Below, one piece after another: positions 26,859 to 35,599 of a DNA stretch of 64,000 nucleotides. The stretch is from the NCBI GenBank assembly GCA_965221105.1, contig OZ244871.1:2232001-2296000 (forward strand), read 5' to 3'. This stretch comes from GM7GCV1 sp965221105. GTDB lineage: Bacteria; Pseudomonadota; Gammaproteobacteria; Pseudomonadales; GM7GCV1. The notes under the pieces are model-generated. The model saw only the letters and a program-made list of their open reading frames with translations, had not been told where the DNA came from and did no database searches. The stretch's first letter is position 1; each line of letters starts with the position of its first letter. The translations under genes were made by a program, and so were the position numbers.

Positions 26859-27140
26859 ATGAAAAAAGCTAGTACAACAGCGGTGATCACAGCCGCAATC
26901 ACAGCAGGCATCCTGATGGCGAGTGCCCAGAGCGCATTGGCTGCGCCCAAGTACAAGGCGGAGAAATGCTACGGTGTCGCCAAAGCGGGGAAAAACGATT
27001 GCGCCGCGGGACCTGGTACGACATGTGCTGGCAGCAGCACAGTTGATGCTCAGGGCGACGCCTGGATGTATGTACCCCAGGGAACCTGCGAACGCCTTGT
27101 CGGTGGCAGCACAGAGCCAAAAGAAGAATCTGCAAGCTAG
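26859..27140 (+). CDS. bufA: bufferin precursor, DUF2282 (BufA1-type)
   Basis: The 93-residue protein has a Sec signal peptide (KKASTTAVITAAITAGILMA, cleavage after SAQSALA) and a short mature part with four cysteines: KAEKCYGVAKAGKNDCAAG, GTTCAGSS and PQGTCERL. This is the DUF2282 pattern of bufferin precursors, exported peptides whose cysteines are modified by a DUF692 enzyme and which bind copper. A GGAGAGG site lies 6 bases before this ATG, so an ATG five codons upstream is less likely. It heads the operon with bufB, bufC and a DoxX gene. Confidence 0.88.
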   Translation: MKKASTTAVITAAITAGILMASAQSALAAPKYKAEKCYGVAKAGKNDCAAGPGTTCAGSSTVDAQGDAWMYVPQGTCERLVGGSTEPKEESAS

Positions 27141-27161
27141 CAGATAGCGAGCAGGCATGCC

Positions 27162-27228
27162 AGCCCGGGTGCCGGAGCTTCTGAGAGCCAGTGTGCTGTC
27201 AGATAGCTGGGGTAGTCGGGCTTTTTTT
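27162..27228 (+). terminator. possible attenuator between bufA and bufB
   Basis: AGCCCG (27162-27167) can pair with CGGGCT (27217-27222), directly followed by a run of T. The 49-base loop is long and could fold further. Such a partial terminator would let the peptide gene be expressed more than the modifying enzymes. It is a weak structure by eye. Confidence 0.3.
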
Positions 27229-27259
27229 GCACACACATGCAGTGACATCAGCACCACAG

Positions 27260-28090
27260 ATGTTGCCCAGAACCCCGGGAATAGGCCTCAAATCGGCCCA
27301 TTACGTTCAGGTTCTGGATGGAGGGCATGGGCTCGAATGGTTTGAGGTACATCCGGAAAACTATATGAGCGCGGGCGGTCTTCCGCACCGCTATCTCAGT
27401 GCTGTTCGGCAGGAGTATGGCCTGTCCATGCATGGTGTCGGTATGTCACTGGGCAGCGTTGGCGGCATTGATGGTCAGCATTTGACGCGTCTCAAGCGGC
27501 TGGTCGACCAATACCAGCCCAACCAGGTATCTGAGCATATCGCCTGGAGTCATGGGCAGCAGATTTTCCACAATGACCTTTTACCGATGCCCTACAATGC
27601 CCAGAGCCTCGATGTGCTCGACAGCAATATCGATCAAGTTCAGACGGCGCTTGGTCGGCAGATTCTCGTAGAAAATCCCTCAACCTATCTGTGTTTTGAC
27701 ATCAGTGACATGACAGAGCCCGAATTTCTCTCCGAGGTTCACAGGCGAACAGGCTGCGGCCTGCTTCTGGATGTGAATAATGTGCATGTATCGGCGGTCA
27801 ATAATGGATTTGATGCCCGCGCCTATATTGATGCCTGCCCCCTTCATGCCGTTGGCGAGATACATCTCGCGGGGCACAGCGTGGAGCACATCGGCGAAAC
27901 CCGCCTGCTGATAGATGATCATGGATCGCCGGTTGCCGATGAAGTATGGGAACTCTGCGGCTACGTCATGGAGAATCTGCCTGAACCAGTGCCGGTGTTA
28001 ATTGAATGGGACACCGATGTACCGCCCTTTGGGGTCATGCTGGCTGAGGTTGCCAGAGCAGCCGAGCTGCTGCAGCCGAGGGTGACCTGA
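27260..28090 (+). CDS. bufB: DUF692 multinuclear iron oxidase (BufB/HvfB-type)
   Basis: The 276-residue protein is an MNIO/DUF692 TIM barrel: GIGLKSAHYVQVL, WFEVHPENYM, LSMHGVGMSLGS, SEHIAWSH, ILVENPSTYL, LLLDVNNVHVSA, EIHLAGHS and VLIEWDTDVP supply the His, Glu, Asp and Asn ligands of the iron cluster. Family members (MbnB, TglH, BufB) oxidise peptide cysteines, here presumably those of BufA. The ATG gives a standard N-terminus; an in-frame GTG six codons earlier is possible. The stop overlaps the next start (TGATG). Confidence 0.9.
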   Translation: MLPRTPGIGLKSAHYVQVLDGGHGLEWFEVHPENYMSAGGLPHRYLSAVRQEYGLSMHGVGMSLGSVGGIDGQHLTRLKRLVDQYQPNQVSEHIAWSHGQQIFHNDLLPMPYNAQSLDVLDSNIDQVQTALGRQILVENPSTYLCFDISDMTEPEFLSEVHRRTGCGLLLDVNNVHVSAVNNGFDARAYIDACPLHAVGEIHLAGHSVEHIGETRLLIDDHGSPVADEVWELCGYVMENLPEPVPVLIEWDTDVPPFGVMLAEVARAAELLQPRVT

Positions 28091-28890
28091 TGGAAAGAAA
28101 GGGTGTATCTCATGGAGATCTGGCCCGGCAGCAAGAGGCTTTTTCTGCCATTCTACTCGGCAGCGAGGATCCCGAGTTGAGGCGGGTTGCCCACATTGCC
28201 AGCAGCGCCCATCAGGAAGAGCGTCTGGCGGTCTACCGCAACAACATGATTCACTCGCTGAAAGTGGCGCTGGCTGATACCTATCCAGTAATCACTCGCC
28301 TGGTTGGTGATGACTTTCTGGCGGTTGCCACCCGTGAATACCTGCTCGAATCACCACCGAAATCTGCACTTCTTATGGAGTTCGCTGCAGGCTTTGCGGA
28401 ATTTCTGTCCAAATTCAGGCCCGCACGTAAGCTGGCTTACCTCGCGGATGTCGCAAGGCTTGAGTACCTGTGGCAGTGCAGCTATCAGGCGGCTGAGGCT
28501 GGCTCCCTGAGCGCCACCGACCTGGCGGAAATCAATCCAGAGGTACTTTCGGAATCATGTTTTCGAGTTCACCCCAGCCTCTTCCTTCTCAGTTCCCCAT
28601 TCGCTGTGGGGAGTATCTGGTCGGTGAATCAGCCGGGCATCGAACCACGGGTACTCGATGTCGATTCGCCGGAGTATCTGGTTCTGGTCAGGCAGGGAGA
28701 GGGTTTCGAATGCCAGGTGCAGATGAGCTTTCTTGATCAGCCGGGTTTTGAGTTTATCCGATGTCTGTATCTGGGCGATTCTCTTGCCGAAAGCATGTCT
28801 AAAGCTGCGCTGATCCAGACGGACTGGGATGGTGCCCAGGCTCTGGCATGTGCACTGCACAACGGTTTCTTCGTTTCTCTGGAAGCATAA
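28090..28890 (+). CDS. bufC: DUF2063 partner protein (BufC/HvfC-type)
   Basis: The 266-residue protein begins with the DUF2063 domain (QQEAFSAILLGSEDP, LAVYRNNMIHSLKVALADTY, VITRLVGDDFLAVATREYL) and has a C-terminal domain with LDVDSPEYLVLVRQGEGFE. DUF2063 proteins bind the precursor peptide and act with the DUF692 oxidase. It is translationally coupled to bufB by a one-base overlap. Confidence 0.88.
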   Translation: MERKGVSHGDLARQQEAFSAILLGSEDPELRRVAHIASSAHQEERLAVYRNNMIHSLKVALADTYPVITRLVGDDFLAVATREYLLESPPKSALLMEFAAGFAEFLSKFRPARKLAYLADVARLEYLWQCSYQAAEAGSLSATDLAEINPEVLSESCFRVHPSLFLLSSPFAVGSIWSVNQPGIEPRVLDVDSPEYLVLVRQGEGFECQVQMSFLDQPGFEFIRCLYLGDSLAESMSKAALIQTDWDGAQALACALHNGFFVSLEA

Positions 28891-28915
28891 CGCAACCATC
28901 TCAAGGACTTTCGCC

Positions 28916-29377
28916 ATGAATACTCCCAAAGATTTTTTGTGCGCTCTCAACCACCTTTTGACTGCGATTCCCGAGTGGGTCATTTCACTGGCGGCGCGCC
29001 TGGTCGTTTTCCGGGTATTCTGGCTGTCAGTGCAAACCAAAATCACTGGCTGGACGATGTTCGGGCAGCATTTTGCCTTCTGGAATCTGACGGATAATGT
29101 TTTCTTCCAGTTTTGGGACTACCCGGCGCCTCTGGACTCAAATTTCATGATTTACGCTGGCACTTTTGCCGAGTTCTTTTGCGCCATAGCCATTGTGCTG
29201 GGTCTCTTTACCCGGTATGCAGCACTCGCTCTGATTGGCATCACGCTGGTTATCCAGATTGTCGAACCGGCAGGTTGGTGGTCAGCACATGTCTACTGGC
29301 TGATCCTTCTTGTTGTGCTGGTCCGCCAAGGTGGCGGCTTGCTGTCGTTGGATAGCCTGGTCCTGCGCAGGCGCTGA
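28916..29377 (+). CDS. DoxX family membrane protein of the bufferin operon
   Basis: The 153-residue protein has four membrane segments and DoxX features: SLAARLVVFRVFWLSVQTKI, YAGTFAEFFCAIAIVLGLFT, RYAALALIGITLVIQIVEP and VYWLILLVVLVRQGGGLLSL. DoxX proteins are the regular last gene of DUF2282-DUF692-DUF2063 operons (also known as gig genes in Cupriavidus); the role is unclear. An AAGGA site sits 8 bases before the ATG, 25 bases after bufC. Confidence 0.82.
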   Translation: MNTPKDFLCALNHLLTAIPEWVISLAARLVVFRVFWLSVQTKITGWTMFGQHFAFWNLTDNVFFQFWDYPAPLDSNFMIYAGTFAEFFCAIAIVLGLFTRYAALALIGITLVIQIVEPAGWWSAHVYWLILLVVLVRQGGGLLSLDSLVLRRR

Positions 29378-29460
29378 CTGGAAATTGCGGATAGGCTGCT
29401 TTTGGCCTCGGGGTGTGCGGGTTTCAAAGTACGACTGGCCAGCACGTCTGGCTATTGGAG

Positions 29461-29961
29461 TCACTGGGCGTCGAGGATTTCACACTTCTCAATGACGATG
29501 GGTGCAGTGGGTACGTCTTGATGCCCGCCCGCACTGCCGGTTTCGACGTTCTCTATCGCTGTAACGACATCCATACCTTCAACGACTGTGCCAAAAACTG
29601 CATAACCCCAACCCTGCATGTTTTTGCCGCGGTGATTCAGAAATTTATTGTCGGCTACGTTGATAAAGAACTGTGCTGTGGCTGAGTGTGGGTCGTTGGT
29701 TCGCGCCATGGCGAGGCTGCCTTTGATATTGTTCAATCCGTTGTCTGCCTCGTTTTCGATAGGGTCTCGCGTTGGTTTTCGCGCCATACCTTCGGTCATA
29801 CCGCCACCTTGGATCATGAATCCACTGATAACCCGGTGGAAGATGGTTCCTTCGTAGAAGCCATCTTGACAATACTGCTGGAAATTTGCGGCAGATAGGG
29901 GGGCATTCTCAAAGTCCAGAGCTATGGCGATGGTGCCCAAGGTGGTCGTCAGTTTAATCAT
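29461..29961 (-). CDS. ppiB: peptidyl-prolyl cis-trans isomerase B
   Basis: A 166-residue cyclophilin without signal peptide. It carries YEGTIFHRVISGFMIQGGGM (catalytic Arg and Phe region), GSLAMARTNDPHSATAQFFI and YAVFGTVVEGMDVV. It catalyses proline isomerisation in the cytoplasm. It is divergent from glnS, as ppiB is from cysS in E. coli, but its usual partner lpxH lies 2.8 kb away beyond the bufferin operon. Confidence 0.95.
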   Translation of the reverse strand: MIKLTTTLGTIAIALDFENAPLSAANFQQYCQDGFYEGTIFHRVISGFMIQGGGMTEGMARKPTRDPIENEADNGLNNIKGSLAMARTNDPHSATAQFFINVADNKFLNHRGKNMQGWGYAVFGTVVEGMDVVTAIENVETGSAGGHQDVPTAPIVIEKCEILDAQ

Positions 29962-30040
29962 GGAAAGCCCTTGGTCGTGGATGGCTGGCAGAGCGGAGAT
30001 CGATTTGGATTTATTGATCGGCGCAGCACGTTGAGGCCGC

Positions 30041-30046
30041 TATAAT
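30041..30046 (+). promoter_or_regulatory. candidate -10 element for glnS-cysS
   Basis: A perfect TATAAT lies 65 bases before the glnS start. TTGATC is upstream but 21 bp away, too far for a classical -35 pairing. A start site near 30053 is plausible. Confidence 0.35.
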
Positions 30047-30111
30047 ACGCACTTTTTGGTTGCTCGATAAGGCCAAACTTGCCGCCAGAACACCAGACCT
30101 GATCCAAACCT

Positions 30112-31803
30112 ATGTCCATATCGGAAAAACCTGCTCATTTTTTGCACAACCTTATTCGCCAGGACCTTGAGGCGGGACGCTGTACAAAAGTTGTGACGCG
30201 TTTTCCCCCGGAGCCCAACGGCTATTTGCATATTGGGCATGCCAAGTCGATCTGCCTGAACTTTGGTCTCGCGGAAGAATTTGGTGGAGACTGCCATTTG
30301 CGCTTTGATGACACCAATCCGATACGGGAAGATCAGGAGTTTGTCGATTCGATTATTGCCGATGTCGAATGGCTGGGACACCGCTGGGCAGGCAAGGTTC
30401 GGTTTGCATCGGACTATTTCGATCAGCTGTACGAATGGGCTCTGTTTTTGATTCGGCAAGGCAAAGCGTATGTCTGTGAACTGACTGCTGGCCAGGCCCG
30501 CGACTACCGTGGGACACTGACCGAATCCGGCACCGATAGCCCATTTCGCAACCGCAGTGTTGAAGAGAACCTGACACTTTTCGAGGCAATGAAAAACGGT
30601 GAAATGGCGGAGGGAGCCGCGTCCCTGCGCGCACGCATTGATATGGCGCACCCCAACATGAATATGCGCGACCCGGTGCTGTACCGTATCCGTAAACAGG
30701 CGCATCACAATACCGGGACTAACTGGTGCATCTATCCATCATATGATTTTGCCCATGGGCAGGGAGATGCCATCGAGGGTGTCACTCACTCAATATGCAC
30801 TCTGGAATTTCAGGATCATCGCCCCCTCTACGAGTGGTTTATCGATAGCCTTCCGGTGCCCACCAAGCCCCGTCAGTATGAATTTGCCCGTCTCAACCTC
30901 AGTTACACGCTCAGCTCCAAGCGCAAGCTGAAGCAGCTGGTGGATGAAGGTTACGTCGACGGCTGGGATGATCCACGCATGCCGACGCTTTCAGGTATGC
31001 GCCGCCGCGGCTATACACCAGCAGCCATCCGGAAATTTTGCGACCTGATCGGGGTCACCCGTTCAGATTCTCTGGTTGATGTGAGCATGTTGGAGTATGC
31101 GTTGCGAGATGAACTTAATGCCAACGCACCGCGAGCTATGTGTGTCCTGAACCCATTGAGAGTCATCATCTCCAATTTCACCGAGGCAGGCCTTGAGGCC
31201 GAGCATTCTCTGCGGGTTGCAACTCATCCAAATGTGCCGAGTATGGGTGATCGCAGTCTTCCTTACGGAGAAGAAATTTATATTGACCGCGCAGATTTCA
31301 CTGAGGACAGTTCGCTCTCTCGCAAGAAATTCAAGCGGCTGGTGCTCGGAGACTATGTGCGTCTGCGTGGTGCCCATGTGATTCGTGCAGATGAAGTGAT
31401 CAGAGATCCGCAGGGTGAAATAGTCGAGGTTCAGGCCTCGCTGGTTCCGGGGACGGTCGGGGAAAATCCGCCGGAGGACGTTCGCCCTCGCGGGGTTATT
31501 CACTGGGTCGACAGTAAAAGCTGCCTGGAGTGTGAAGTTCGCCTGTACGACCGGCTGTTTACCGAGCCGGTTCCCGATTCCGGTAACAGGGATTTTCTCG
31601 CTTCGCTCAACCCCGGGTCGCTGGTTGTGCTTGAGGGCTGCAGGGCAGAATCCGGTCTGCGGCAGGCCGCTGCTGGCACGACATACCAGTTTGAAAGAGA
31701 GGGATATTTTTGCCTCGACAGTCGTGATGCCAGTTCGGGCAGGCCAGTGTTCAATCGGACTATCGGGCTTAAGGATAACTGGTCGGGAACGGTAACAGGA
31801 TGA
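30112..31803 (+). CDS. glnS: glutamine-tRNA ligase
   Basis: The 563-residue class I synthetase has the HIGH motif in RFPPEPNGYLHIGHAKSICL, LRFDDTNP, YPSYDFAHGQGDAIEGVTHS, the KMSKS equivalent LSSKRKLKQLV, and the anticodon-binding barrels with the GVIHWVD segment. It charges tRNA-Gln. It is co-transcribed with cysS, whose start overlaps its stop by four bases. Confidence 0.97.
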   Translation: MSISEKPAHFLHNLIRQDLEAGRCTKVVTRFPPEPNGYLHIGHAKSICLNFGLAEEFGGDCHLRFDDTNPIREDQEFVDSIIADVEWLGHRWAGKVRFASDYFDQLYEWALFLIRQGKAYVCELTAGQARDYRGTLTESGTDSPFRNRSVEENLTLFEAMKNGEMAEGAASLRARIDMAHPNMNMRDPVLYRIRKQAHHNTGTNWCIYPSYDFAHGQGDAIEGVTHSICTLEFQDHRPLYEWFIDSLPVPTKPRQYEFARLNLSYTLSSKRKLKQLVDEGYVDGWDDPRMPTLSGMRRRGYTPAAIRKFCDLIGVTRSDSLVDVSMLEYALRDELNANAPRAMCVLNPLRVIISNFTEAGLEAEHSLRVATHPNVPSMGDRSLPYGEEIYIDRADFTEDSSLSRKKFKRLVLGDYVRLRGAHVIRADEVIRDPQGEIVEVQASLVPGTVGENPPEDVRPRGVIHWVDSKSCLECEVRLYDRLFTEPVPDSGNRDFLASLNPGSLVVLEGCRAESGLRQAAAGTTYQFEREGYFCLDSRDASSGRPVFNRTIGLKDNWSGTVTG

Positions 31804-33296
31804 GTGATCACACAGGGAACAGGGGGAGCCCCGCGAGTAACAGGCGCCCGGTACTGACTCTCTACAATACGGCGAGCCGTCGCAAGGAAGCCTTCGAGCC
31901 ACTGGATCCTGAACACGTCACGATGTACGTATGTGGGCCAACGGTATACGACCTCGTCCATATCGGCAATGCGCGCCCCGCGGTGGTGTTCGATCTGTTG
32001 TTCAGGGTATTGCAGAATGAATATCCGCGGGTGACCTATGCGCGCAACGTCACCGACATTGACGACAAGATCATCAAGGCCGCCGCTGAGAGGAACGAGC
32101 GCTTTGCTGATCTGGCTGCCAGGTATGCGAAGGAATACCAAGCTGATGTTCAGGCGCTGGGCACGCTTGCGCCCACACTGGAACCGTATGCAACCGATCA
32201 CATTGCACAGATGGTCTCAATGATTGAGAGACTTGTAGCGCGGGGTCATGCCTACGCTGCCGAGGGCCATGTGCTCTTTGCAGTGAACTCGATGAAAGAC
32301 TATGGATCCCTGTCCAACCGCTCACTGGAAGAGATGCTCGACGGTGCCCGGGTGGAAGTAGCCCCCTACAAGCGATATGCTGGCGACTTTGTGCTCTGGA
32401 AGCCCTCGACCGGGTCAGAGCCGGGTTGGCAGAGCCCCTGGGGATATGGGCGGCCAGGCTGGCATCTGGAATGTTCCGCCATGATAGAAAGCCATCTGGG
32501 CGAGACCATTGATATTCACGGGGGTGGCAGAGATCTGATTTTTCCGCATCATGAGAATGAGGCGGCGCAGAGCCGCTGTGCGCACGACGGTCGGGACTAT
32601 GTGCGCTACTGGATGCACAATGGCTACATCAACATTGATGGTAAAAAAATGTCCAAGTCGTTGGGCAATGTTCGAACGCTGCGCGACCTGCTTCAGGTCT
32701 ATCCCGGAGAGGTAATACGCTACGCGCTGCTGGCGACACACTATCGTTCTGAGATGGATTTTTCAGCAAGCGTGCTGGATCAGTCCAGGTCCAGTCTGGA
32801 CAGGATTTACGGTTTTCTGCGCGACAACCAATCGGTCGGTGTGGAGACGGATTTGGATCTGGCAGCGCAACCTGCTTACGCGGCGTTGCTCGACGACCTG
32901 AATACCCCCACTGCACTCAGAGAGCTTTTTGTTCTGGCACGAATGCTGGGCAGCGGCAGCGGGCAGGAAAAGGTACTCGCCAAGTCTGCCATTCTGGCGA
33001 TCGGTGGTGTGATGGGCATATTCCGGCAGAATCCGGAAGCCTGGTTCAGGGATGCCGGAGGTGCCCATGCGGTCAGTGCAGAGGAAATAGAGCATTTAAT
33101 CGGGGAGCGTCACCAGGCCAAGCAGGCAGGGAAGTACTCCAGGGCGGACGAGATTCGCGACCAACTGGAGAGTCAGGGTGTGCAATTGGAGGATTCCCGG
33201 GAAGGCACGAGGTGGAAAAGAGTCCGGGGCCCGTTCCAACCACCGGGACCGATATCCCAAAACGGCTCACAGCAGGAGCTGCGGGAATTTGAGTAG
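31800..33296 (+). CDS. cysS: cysteine-tRNA ligase
   Basis: The 498-residue class I synthetase has TMYVCGPTVYDLVHIGNARP (zinc cysteine and HIGH motif), RNVTDIDDKIIKAA, the zinc-binding GWHLECSAM and HHENEAAQSRCAH, and KMSKSLGN. It charges tRNA-Cys. The first 17 residues are an extra polar extension before LTLYNT. A basic C-terminal tail ends within the next gene's start (8-base overlap). Confidence 0.97.
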   Translation: MSDHTGNRGSPASNRRPVLTLYNTASRRKEAFEPLDPEHVTMYVCGPTVYDLVHIGNARPAVVFDLLFRVLQNEYPRVTYARNVTDIDDKIIKAAAERNERFADLAARYAKEYQADVQALGTLAPTLEPYATDHIAQMVSMIERLVARGHAYAAEGHVLFAVNSMKDYGSLSNRSLEEMLDGARVEVAPYKRYAGDFVLWKPSTGSEPGWQSPWGYGRPGWHLECSAMIESHLGETIDIHGGGRDLIFPHHENEAAQSRCAHDGRDYVRYWMHNGYINIDGKKMSKSLGNVRTLRDLLQVYPGEVIRYALLATHYRSEMDFSASVLDQSRSSLDRIYGFLRDNQSVGVETDLDLAAQPAYAALLDDLNTPTALRELFVLARMLGSGSGQEKVLAKSAILAIGGVMGIFRQNPEAWFRDAGGAHAVSAEEIEHLIGERHQAKQAGKYSRADEIRDQLESQGVQLEDSREGTRWKRVRGPFQPPGPISQNGSQQELREFE

Positions 33297-34194
33297 CGAT
33301 CAATCTGACAAGCTTGTTATTGCAATATCTTCCAGTGCACTCTTCGACCTTACGGAGAGCAATCGCATCTTTGAGGATGAGGGTGTGCAGGCCTACTCCC
33401 GTTATCAGGTGGAGAACGAAGGCAATGTGCTTGAGCCGGGCGAAGCCTTTCCGCTGGTCCGAAAGCTGCTCGCAATCAATGAACTTTCCGATCAGAATCA
33501 GCTGGTTGAAGTGATTTTACTGTCGCGTAACAGTGCTGATTCGGGCTTGCGGGTATTCAAGTCCATCGAGCATCATGAATTGGCCATCAGCCGTGCTGCC
33601 TTCTGTGGAGGCTTTGATCCCTGGCGCTACATCCGTGCTTTTCACTGTGACCTGTTTTTGTCGGCCAATTCAGATGATGTGCGCGCAGCGCTTGATCAGG
33701 GTGTCGCCGCGGCGACAATGGTACCCACAGAAACTTTTTGTGCCACCCCGAACGACAATACCCTGAGGTTCGCCTTTGATGGGGACGCAGTGCTTTTTGC
33801 TGACGACTCCGAGCGCATCTTCAAGGAAAAGGGGCTCGAAGCTTTCGCAGATTCCGAGCGCGCCACGGTAGATTTTCCGATGAGTGGCGGCCCCTTCCGG
33901 AATTTTCTGAGCTCCCTGCACCGCCTGCAATCCCGATTCGACCAGCTCGAGTGTCCCATACGCACAGCGCTGGTTACGGCACGAGCCGCCCCAGCTCATG
34001 AGCGGGTTATCAAGACGCTGAGGGAGTGGGATATCCGCTTGGATGAATCGCTGTTCCTTGGTGGTATACCCAAGGGCAAGTTTCTTCAAGCCTATGGCGC
34101 GGACGTATTCTTTGACGACCAGCAGACCCATTGCGATTCAGCCAGCAAATTTGTTACCACCGGGCATGTGCCGCACGGTGTGACAAACTCTTGA
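33289..34194 (+). CDS. cytosolic 5'-nucleotidase (NT5C1/cN-I family)
   Basis: The 301-residue protein matches the 5-nucleotidase family PF06189: LVIAISSSALFDLTESNRIF at the start, FDGDAVLFADDSERIFKEKG in the centre, and ALVTARAAPAHERVIKTLRE, LFLGGIPKGKFLQAYGADVF and FFDDQ near the end. These are the DxD, T/S-x-R, K and DD motifs of HAD-type phosphatases. It would dephosphorylate nucleoside monophosphates. The TTG start lies in the cysS end, with AGGAGCTGCGGG upstream, so translation is coupled. Confidence 0.85.
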   Translation: MSSDQSDKLVIAISSSALFDLTESNRIFEDEGVQAYSRYQVENEGNVLEPGEAFPLVRKLLAINELSDQNQLVEVILLSRNSADSGLRVFKSIEHHELAISRAAFCGGFDPWRYIRAFHCDLFLSANSDDVRAALDQGVAAATMVPTETFCATPNDNTLRFAFDGDAVLFADDSERIFKEKGLEAFADSERATVDFPMSGGPFRNFLSSLHRLQSRFDQLECPIRTALVTARAAPAHERVIKTLREWDIRLDESLFLGGIPKGKFLQAYGADVFFDDQQTHCDSASKFVTTGHVPHGVTNS

Positions 34195-34358
34195 GACGCG
34201 GCTCACTGACTCAAGACATTCCGATGAGGTGGTCCGGCCCAGACACGATTCTGCTTGTTTGGAGCCAGGGCTGGCCTAGCTTGGCCTCTACTTACTAAGC
34301 AACGTATGATATCATGTGAAGTAAGTATCTGTGTCTACAGTCAACGGAGAGTAACTGC

Positions 34359-34622
34359 ATGGCCGTTTATGCCATTATCTTAGAGTACCCCCACCCGGAA
34401 ACATGGTAGATTATTGAAAATACTTGGCGCCGCCATTTGATACATACTGACACACTCGCTTTTGTATCCCCTGAAATAGAGTCTAGTGCGACAGAAGACG
34501 TCTGCAAAGAAATAGGCATGATTGCTAGCGAACCGAATTTACTTGGGGTGGTCCTCAAAGTTCAAAATTACAACGGCTGGAATAAAGTCTTGCTTTGGGA
34601 ATGGTTAGACGCTCGTGCCTGA
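34359..34622 (+). pseudogene. small hypothetical gene with an in-frame TAG
   Basis: The frame starts MAVYAIILEYPHPETW, meets TAG at 34407-34409, and stays open for 70 more codons (TDTLAFVSPEIESSATEDV, then NYNGWNKVLLWEWLDARA). A GGAGAG ribosome site precedes the ATG. The product would be an 86-residue protein if the stop were read or repaired. No family is recognised. Its end overlaps the next small gene by 8 bases. Confidence 0.4.
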
Positions 34623-34836
34623 TGACAATGTTGTGCAAGGTGAATTTAGCTCACCGCAAGGTAGTAGAAAAAACGGTAGTGGAGGAGGGGATTATAATCG
34701 ACTGTCAGAACGAGTAGTCAAAATAGAGGCGCACATGACTCACATGGCGACGAAAGCATGGGTATTAGCTGGTGTGGTTGGTGGCATGGGTTTAGCTGCC
34801 GCCATAGCATTAGCAGTTGCCAGACTTTTTCAGTAG
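34615..34836 (+). CDS. small hypothetical membrane protein
   Basis: The 73-residue product has a polar start, an amphipathic segment (YNRLSERVVKIEAHMTHMAT) and one C-terminal membrane helix (AWVLAGVVGGMGLAAAIALA). Such short helix-plus-anchor proteins are common in prophages and islands. The start is GTG inside the preceding frame. A further 40 codons after it (34861-34980, PKKSDLLTQATHKAFIDV) look coding but lack a start codon and run into an IS1595 fragment. Confidence 0.45.
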   Translation: MPDDNVVQGEFSSPQGSRKNGSGGGDYNRLSERVVKIEAHMTHMATKAWVLAGVVGGMGLAAAIALAVARLFQ

Positions 34837-34971
34837 ATCAACAAATAAATCGGAGAAACCAATACGAAACCCAAGAAATCTGACTTACTGACGCAAGCCA
34901 CGCACAAGGCGTTCATTGATGTTAAGACAAGGGCAGCGAAACATGGCTTTATGGGCGCGTATCAGCATTTC

Positions 34972-35334
34972 CTAAAATGACTCAATGCCGTTGGTGTGGG
35001 CATGCTCCCGCACGTACTCACCTACCGAGTGCTGAACAGCCTCATTGTCGAACGGCAAGCCGTTGTAAATCGAGGCCTCATCTGTGTAGACAGCGGCCTC
35101 GGTGTTGGTATGTTGCCGTATAAAGCCGTGTAGCGTCTCCGAGTCCGTATTCTCAACCACCCTGGCCCGCGCTTGATTACTGGTGCGATCCTTCACACCG
35201 ACCACGGCGGCCGTACCGACCGAGCCGCGTCCTGATTGTTCAGCACGTTTACTGGCGGACATATTTTTACGCTTACCACCTATATAGGTTTCACACCCCA
35301 ACGGGGCGTTCCCTGAGAGTCGCTGATCCAGCAC
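34972..35334 (-). pseudogene. IS1595-family (ISXO2-like) transposase fragment
   Basis: The frame reads ETYIGGKRKNMSASKRAEQS, GRGSVGTAAVVGVKDRTSN, AAVYTDEASIYNGLPFDNEA and HSVGEYVREHAHTNGIESF. These are the first D/E, the second D (YTDEA) and the HxNxxES end of the ISXO2-like domain. The aspartate usually before ETYIGGK is cysteine, the N-terminal zinc ribbon is missing, and a stop follows ESF. The element is dead. Confidence 0.75.
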
Positions 35335-35349
35335 GAAACCGAGGTGCTG

Positions 35350-35599
35350 CGCACCGCCGCGACCCCGACACCTCGTTCACCAACACCCGCGCCGAGCGCG
35401 ATATCCGCACGGCCAAGGTCAGGCAGAAGATCTCCGGCTGTTTCCGAACCCTCCGCCACGCCCAGGCCCACTGCCGAATCTCCAGCTATCTCCAGCCCAT
35501 GACCCACCAGGGCTCCAATCCGCTGACTGCCATCCAAATCGCACTCAACGGCACCGCCGCCGACATGATCAAGCAAAAAAAAGGGGGGCGAGTAGTTAC
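35350..35599 (+). pseudogene. IS66-family transposase C-terminal fragment (copy 1)
   Basis: The frame reads TSFTNTRAERDIRTAKVRQK, ISGCFRTLRHAQAHCRISSY and NPLTAIQIALNGTAADMIKQ, the C-terminal end of an IS66 TnpC protein including the NxRAERDIR glutamate. A one-base insertion in the A-run near the end shifts the final codons. The right tip GAGTAGTTAC is shared with a second fragment at 51 kb. The element joins an IS1595 fragment on its left. Confidence 0.75.
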
